A stretch of DNA of 6,944 bases from Gammaproteobacteria bacterium RBG_16_37_9 (GTDB lineage: Bacteria > Pseudomonadota > Gammaproteobacteria > UBA9339), in contig MGXJ01000018.1 in assembly GCA_001801345.1 (NCBI GenBank), positions 1 through 6,944 of the forward strand, read 5' to 3'. Of the stretch, positions 5,466 through 6,944 are shown piece after piece (within the stretch, counting starts at the first letter, position 1; every line of letters starts with the position of its first letter). The position numbers and the translations under genes are program-made. The notes beneath the pieces were generated by a model, which was given only the letters and a program-made list of their open reading frames with translations, was not told where the DNA came from and ran no database searches.

Positions 5466-5685
5466 CGTCATTGCGAACCGCGGGCGCGAACCAAGTCTGT
5501 TGTAGCATTGCGCTTTCGCGCCGAAGGTGAAGCAAACCAGGAGCGGTTTTGAATAATAGTATTTTGTGCCTTGCTAATTTTTTTGAACTTACTATTATCC
5601 AGTATCACTTCTGGGTTGCCGCGCTGTTGGCGCGATAGAACAGTGATATTGATTAATTCATTGGCGCCAACAGCTCGCAATGACG
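5466..5685. repeat. 220-bp repeat element with 11-bp inverted ends and nested palindromes
   Basis: CGTCATTGCGA (5466-5476) and TCGCAATGACG (5675-5685) are exact inverted copies at the two ends. Inside are an inverted pair GCTGTTGGCGC/GCGCCAACAGC (5623-5633/5664-5674), a 9-bp pair ATAATAGTA/TACTATTAT (5553-5561/5590-5598), a 7-bp pair TATCACT/AGTGATA (5603-5609/5642-5648) and the perfect palindrome TTGGCGCCAA (5661-5670). The CGTCATTGCGA ends resemble the palindromic repeats scattered in many intracellular bacteria. No transposase or obvious target duplication is seen. An 80-codon minus frame (5468-5710) crosses it, with no family resemblance that I recognise. Confidence 0.7.
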
Positions 5686-5736
5686 GTTCTCTCTTCTGTC
5701 TACGCAACAATGCCGGCTCGCGATGACGCGGATTTA

Positions 5737-6944
5737 TTACCTTCTACTACACACCTTAGAATTAGCGGCCAACTTTTTATTAATATACCACTGCTGCAAT
5801 ATCGAAAGCACGTTGCTAACAAACCAATATAACACCAAGCCCGAGGGAAAATTTAGAAAAAACACGGTGAAGATTATTGGCATAAACATCATCATTTTTG
5901 CTTGCGCTGGGTCTGCTGATGTCGGAGTTAGCCGTTGCTGCAAAAACATGCTTAATCCCATTAATACCGGCAAAACATAATATGGATCGCTCATTGATAA
6001 ATCGCGAATCCAAAATATAAACGGGGCTTGTCGCAATTCTACTGCGCCAATCAAAACATAATATAACGCAATAAAAAATGGAATTTGAATCAGCATTGGC
6101 AAACAACCGCCCAAATTCAGGGGATTAACCTTCTCCTGCTTGTATAGATCCATGGTAGCTTGATGTAATTTTTGTTTATCATCGGCATAACGTTCTTTAA
6201 GAGCCTGTATTTTAGGCATCAAATCGCGCATTTTAGCCATGGAACAACAGCTGCTTTCTGAAAGCTTATAAAATACAGCTTTAATTAAAACTGTAACCAA
6301 AATAATTGCCAGGCCCCAGTTACCAACCACTTTATAAATATTTTTTAAAATCCAGAAAAATCCTATAGAAAGCACCCAAAGCCAACCATAATCAGCCGTG
6401 CGATCAAGTCCTTTGGCTAAAGGAGCAACATTCTCAGCCACCTCTGGTCCAATATATAAAACCGAGCTTATTGTCGCTTGTTTACCAACCGGAACAAAGG
6501 TAGCGCCATCGCTTAAACCAATGGTATAAACCCCGTTATTTTCATTACTAAAATATCGATATATTTTATCTTGTGACGGCACCCAAACGCTTAAAAAATA
6601 ACGTTGTTGCATCGCAACCCATCCGCCTTGATTGTCACGGATAAATTCCTTTTTGTTTTTGGCTGCATCTGCTATGTCGGAAAAACTTATTTTTTCATAT
6701 GGCTTTTCTACACTAGAAATAGCGGCTCCTGTGTAAGTGCTAAATTGAAACAAGCCTTTTTTAGCATCAAATTCTTTGCGTTTAATTTGAGCGTAAAATT
6801 GTCCTGACCATGGTTGTTTGGATTGATTATCGATTTTATAATCAACTGCAATATCGTATTTCCCCCTAGCAAAAGTAAAGATCTTAGAAATATTTACTCC
6901 ACCATCACCGCTCCACACTAATTTAACTTGTAAGCTATCTTTTT
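5737..6944 (-). CDS. yidC: Membrane protein insertase YidC (5' end outside window)
   Basis: YidC inserts and folds inner-membrane proteins, alone or with SecYEG. The last 401 or so codons are present; the frame is open to the edge (first full codon at 6942), and the signal-anchor and start of the periplasmic domain are missing. A family length near 550 implies about 150 residues lost. Numbering from base 6942: residues 1-180 are the periplasmic beta domain (VWSGDGGVNISKIFTFARG early on), 185-205 the first conserved core helix after it (YGWLWVLSIGFF), 207-225 the next with Lys221 in the groove position occupied by Arg366 in E. coli (Lys is also known in other gammaproteobacteria), 226-277 the cytoplasmic hairpin SMAKMRDLMPKIQALKERY, then helices 283-301, 321-336 and 350-387 with ELRQAPF and FPSGLVLYW. 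Oddities are a two-residue NL insertion in the usually compact NPLGGCLP (bases about 6112-6117) and adjacent cysteines in SESSCCSMAKM. The tail ends KVCSRR just before the repeats. Confidence 0.96.
   Translation of the reverse strand, partial: KDSLQVKLVWSGDGGVNISKIFTFARGKYDIAVDYKIDNQSKQPWSGQFYAQIKRKEFDAKKGLFQFSTYTGAAISSVEKPYEKISFSDIADAAKNKKEFIRDNQGGWVAMQQRYFLSVWVPSQDKIYRYFSNENNGVYTIGLSDGATFVPVGKQATISSVLYIGPEVAENVAPLAKGLDRTADYGWLWVLSIGFFWILKNIYKVVGNWGLAIILVTVLIKAVFYKLSESSCCSMAKMRDLMPKIQALKERYADDKQKLHQATMDLYKQEKVNPLNLGGCLPMLIQIPFFIALYYVLIGAVELRQAPFIFWIRDLSMSDPYYVLPVLMGLSMFLQQRLTPTSADPAQAKMMMFMPIIFTVFFLNFPSGLVLYWFVSNVLSILQQWYINKKLAANSKVCSRR

Noticed and set aside
5468..5710. 80-codon minus-strand frame between yidC and mnmE
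   Set aside because: It runs through nested inverted repeats, and its ends (e.g. SPSARKRNA) are repeat-derived. No recognisable family.

Overview
The window looks like chromosomal DNA of an AT-rich, probably host-associated gammaproteobacterium, perhaps of the Legionellales (Legionella/Coxiella/Rickettsiella/Berkiella-like). Three things point there: the yidC-mnmE neighbourhood typical of Gammaproteobacteria, a long ankyrin-repeat protein with an effector-like disordered N-terminus, and intergenic GC-richer palindromes of the kind common in intracellular bacteria. The taxonomic call is inference. All five genes I can support lie on the minus strand, so the window reads from high to low coordinates.

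Region by region in transcription order: (1) 6944-5737, the 3' two thirds or more of yidC, the inner-membrane insertase, with its start beyond the right edge. (2) 5736-5412, a repeat-filled gap with an element of about 220 bp bounded by 11-bp inverted ends and holding further nested palindromes; a last repeat tail runs into the mnmE start. (3) 5411-4050, complete mnmE, a tRNA-modification GTPase with all its motifs. (4) 4049-3786, a cluster of REP-like palindromes, including a hairpin touching the mnmE stop codon and a perfect 39-bp inverted pair. (5) 3785-3237, complete tsaC, making the threonylcarbamoyl-AMP used for tRNA t6A. (6) 3236-2809, a non-coding stretch with several hairpins, including three copies of a 7-bp motif that can pair in two exclusive ways. 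(7) 2808-2506, a small acidic helical protein of unknown function with its own extended -10 promoter. (8) 2289-1, a long protein running off the left edge: disordered Ala/Ser/Glu-rich N-terminus, helical middle, a domain with a Cys-Cys-Gln motif, and ankyrin repeats at the far end.

yidC, mnmE and tsaC are core genes; the latter two both act on tRNA modification at or near the anticodon (U34 and A37). The left third is accessory. Its main interest is the ankyrin protein: the Cys-Cys-Gln domain (about residues 405-560) may be an enzymatic module, possibly of acyltransferase (GNAT-like) fold, joined to a protein-binding ankyrin tail. An acidic, open, in-frame leader ahead of its GTG start suggests that the N-terminus was once, or still is, longer.
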